Below, piece after piece: positions 63,831-64,000 of a stretch of DNA of 64,000 nt. The number at the start of each line of letters is the position of its first letter. Position 1 is the stretch's first letter. A program made the position numbers and the translations under genes. The stretch covers positions 1-64,000 of the forward strand of contig NZ_QWEQ01000011.1 of assembly GCF_009936045.1 (NCBI RefSeq), in the 5' to 3' direction. The notes beneath the pieces were generated by a model. The model was not told where the DNA came from. It saw only the letters and a list, made by a program, of their open reading frames with translations, and ran no database searches. Origin of the DNA: Emergencia sp. 1XD21-10. GTDB lineage: Bacteria; Bacillota; Clostridia; Peptostreptococcales; Anaerovoracaceae.

Positions 63831-63872
63831 CGTTGATTTTTCAACACTTTCGTTAGATTTTGGTTAGATTTT
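63831..63872. promoter_or_regulatory. Direct and inverted repeats upstream of the surface-protein promoter
   Basis: Two direct copies of GTTAGATTTT (63852-63861, 63863-63872, 11-bp period) lie about 22-43 bp upstream of the -35 box. Between them and the promoter is the inverted repeat GTTGA-TTTT-TCAAC. One-turn direct repeats at this position are typical of response-regulator sites. Confidence 0.5.
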
Positions 63873-63889
63873 CCCCTTACAAAAACAGG

Positions 63890-63939
63890 AAAGCTGCCAT
63901 ACGGCTGAATCCTATTAGATTTAACCGTATGGCAGCTTT
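63890..63939 (-). terminator. Strong hairpin, probable terminator of a gene beyond the right edge
   Basis: A 15-bp perfect stem (AAAGCTGCCATACGG 63890-63904 / CCGTATGGCAGCTTT 63925-63939). On the minus strand it is followed by CCTGTTTTTG and on the plus strand by TTTTC. It probably ends a minus-strand transcript that enters from outside the window. Confidence 0.65.
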
Positions 63940-63986
63940 TCAGACTACCCAAGCTTCGTTGTGAATATTTTCAGCGATTATGTCGA

Positions 63987-64000
63987 TTATATGCACATCG
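63987..64000. repeat. AAAATATGCAC-type motif at the window edge
   Basis: The last bases read TTATATGCACATCG, which shares TATGCACATCG with the last copy of cluster D (25393-25406). This may be the start of a fourth cluster of this family that continues beyond the window. Confidence 0.4.

Noticed and set aside
63755-63952. Upstream extension of the surface protein to 63952
   Set aside because: The extension runs through the promoter and part of the terminator hairpin; the Sec signal and ribosome site fit GTG 63754.

Overview
The window looks like chromosome of a low-to-mid GC, Gram-positive anaerobe of the class Clostridia, most plausibly an amino-acid or peptide fermenter of the Anaerovoracaceae/Peptostreptococcales type. 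This is inferred from gene content, not from a marker gene. The evidence is AGGAGG-type ribosome sites throughout, frequent TTG and GTG starts, a complete Rnf complex in clostridial order, a five-component peptide ABC importer with an M29 aminopeptidase, an Na+/alanine symporter, and a sortase-type anchor (SPETG).

Layout. 1-0.23 kb: IS4-family transposase remnant. 0.4-8.1 kb: oppA-B-C-D-F-aminopeptidase operon (oppA frameshifted), transcribed divergently from an IclR regulator, with clear promoters and an IclR-like palindrome between them. 8.4-9.2 kb: PD-(D/E)XK nuclease-like gene. 9.3-14.4 kb: rnfCDGEAB. 14.7-18.2 kb: small accessory island with a RelE/antitoxin pair, an orphan LytTR protein, a DUF3990/HTH toxin-antitoxin pair with its own promoter-operator, an ATPase pseudogene and a DUF2500 gene. 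18.9-22.8 kb: putrescine module, consisting of an Orn/Lys/Arg decarboxylase, a 20-codon ORF, a sigma-54 activator and an agmatinase behind a near-perfect -24/-12 promoter. 23.3-31.4 kb: radical SAM protein, RlmA-type methyltransferase, cardiolipin synthase, TIGR00300 ornithine-cyclodeaminase-like protein, SerS, and a long glutamine synthetase. 31.5-36.7 kb: UPF0182 membrane protein with a zinc-ribbon membrane protein and a small membrane protein. 36.9-42.0 kb: Asn/Lys-rich microprotein, AEC permease, nucleoside hydrolase with ribokinase, class V PLP enzyme, two small proteins. 42.4 kb: tRNA-Lys(CTT). 42.9-49.5 kb: TIM-barrel protein, TSCPD protein, CDF metal exporter, two-component system, YtrA-type GntR/ABC exporter. 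50.0-57.3 kb: a seven-gene operon (thiE, HAD, thiD, MFS, LUD, sppA, RDD) and a DMT/isochorismatase pair. 57.4-63.8 kb: alanine symporter and a 1,591-residue sortase-anchored beta-helix surface protein.

How it fits together. Peptide import, cytoplasmic aminopeptidase, Rnf, alanine symport, ornithine/arginine enzymes and glutamine synthetase describe peptide and amino-acid use with ion-gradient energy conservation.

The least explained signal is in the intergenic DNA. At least seven gaps hold clusters of short motifs in alternating orientation. One core, AAAATATGCAC, recurs near 8.2, 25.3 and 42.7 kb and again at the last bases. Others are AAAATGGTGCA (41 kb), AAAGATGGCG (49.7 kb) and CGCCAACTT..GGATTTTTT (18.6 and 23.1 kb). 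They look like families of one kind of short dispersed element with a shared design (A/T tract next to a G/C-rich core) and different sequence.
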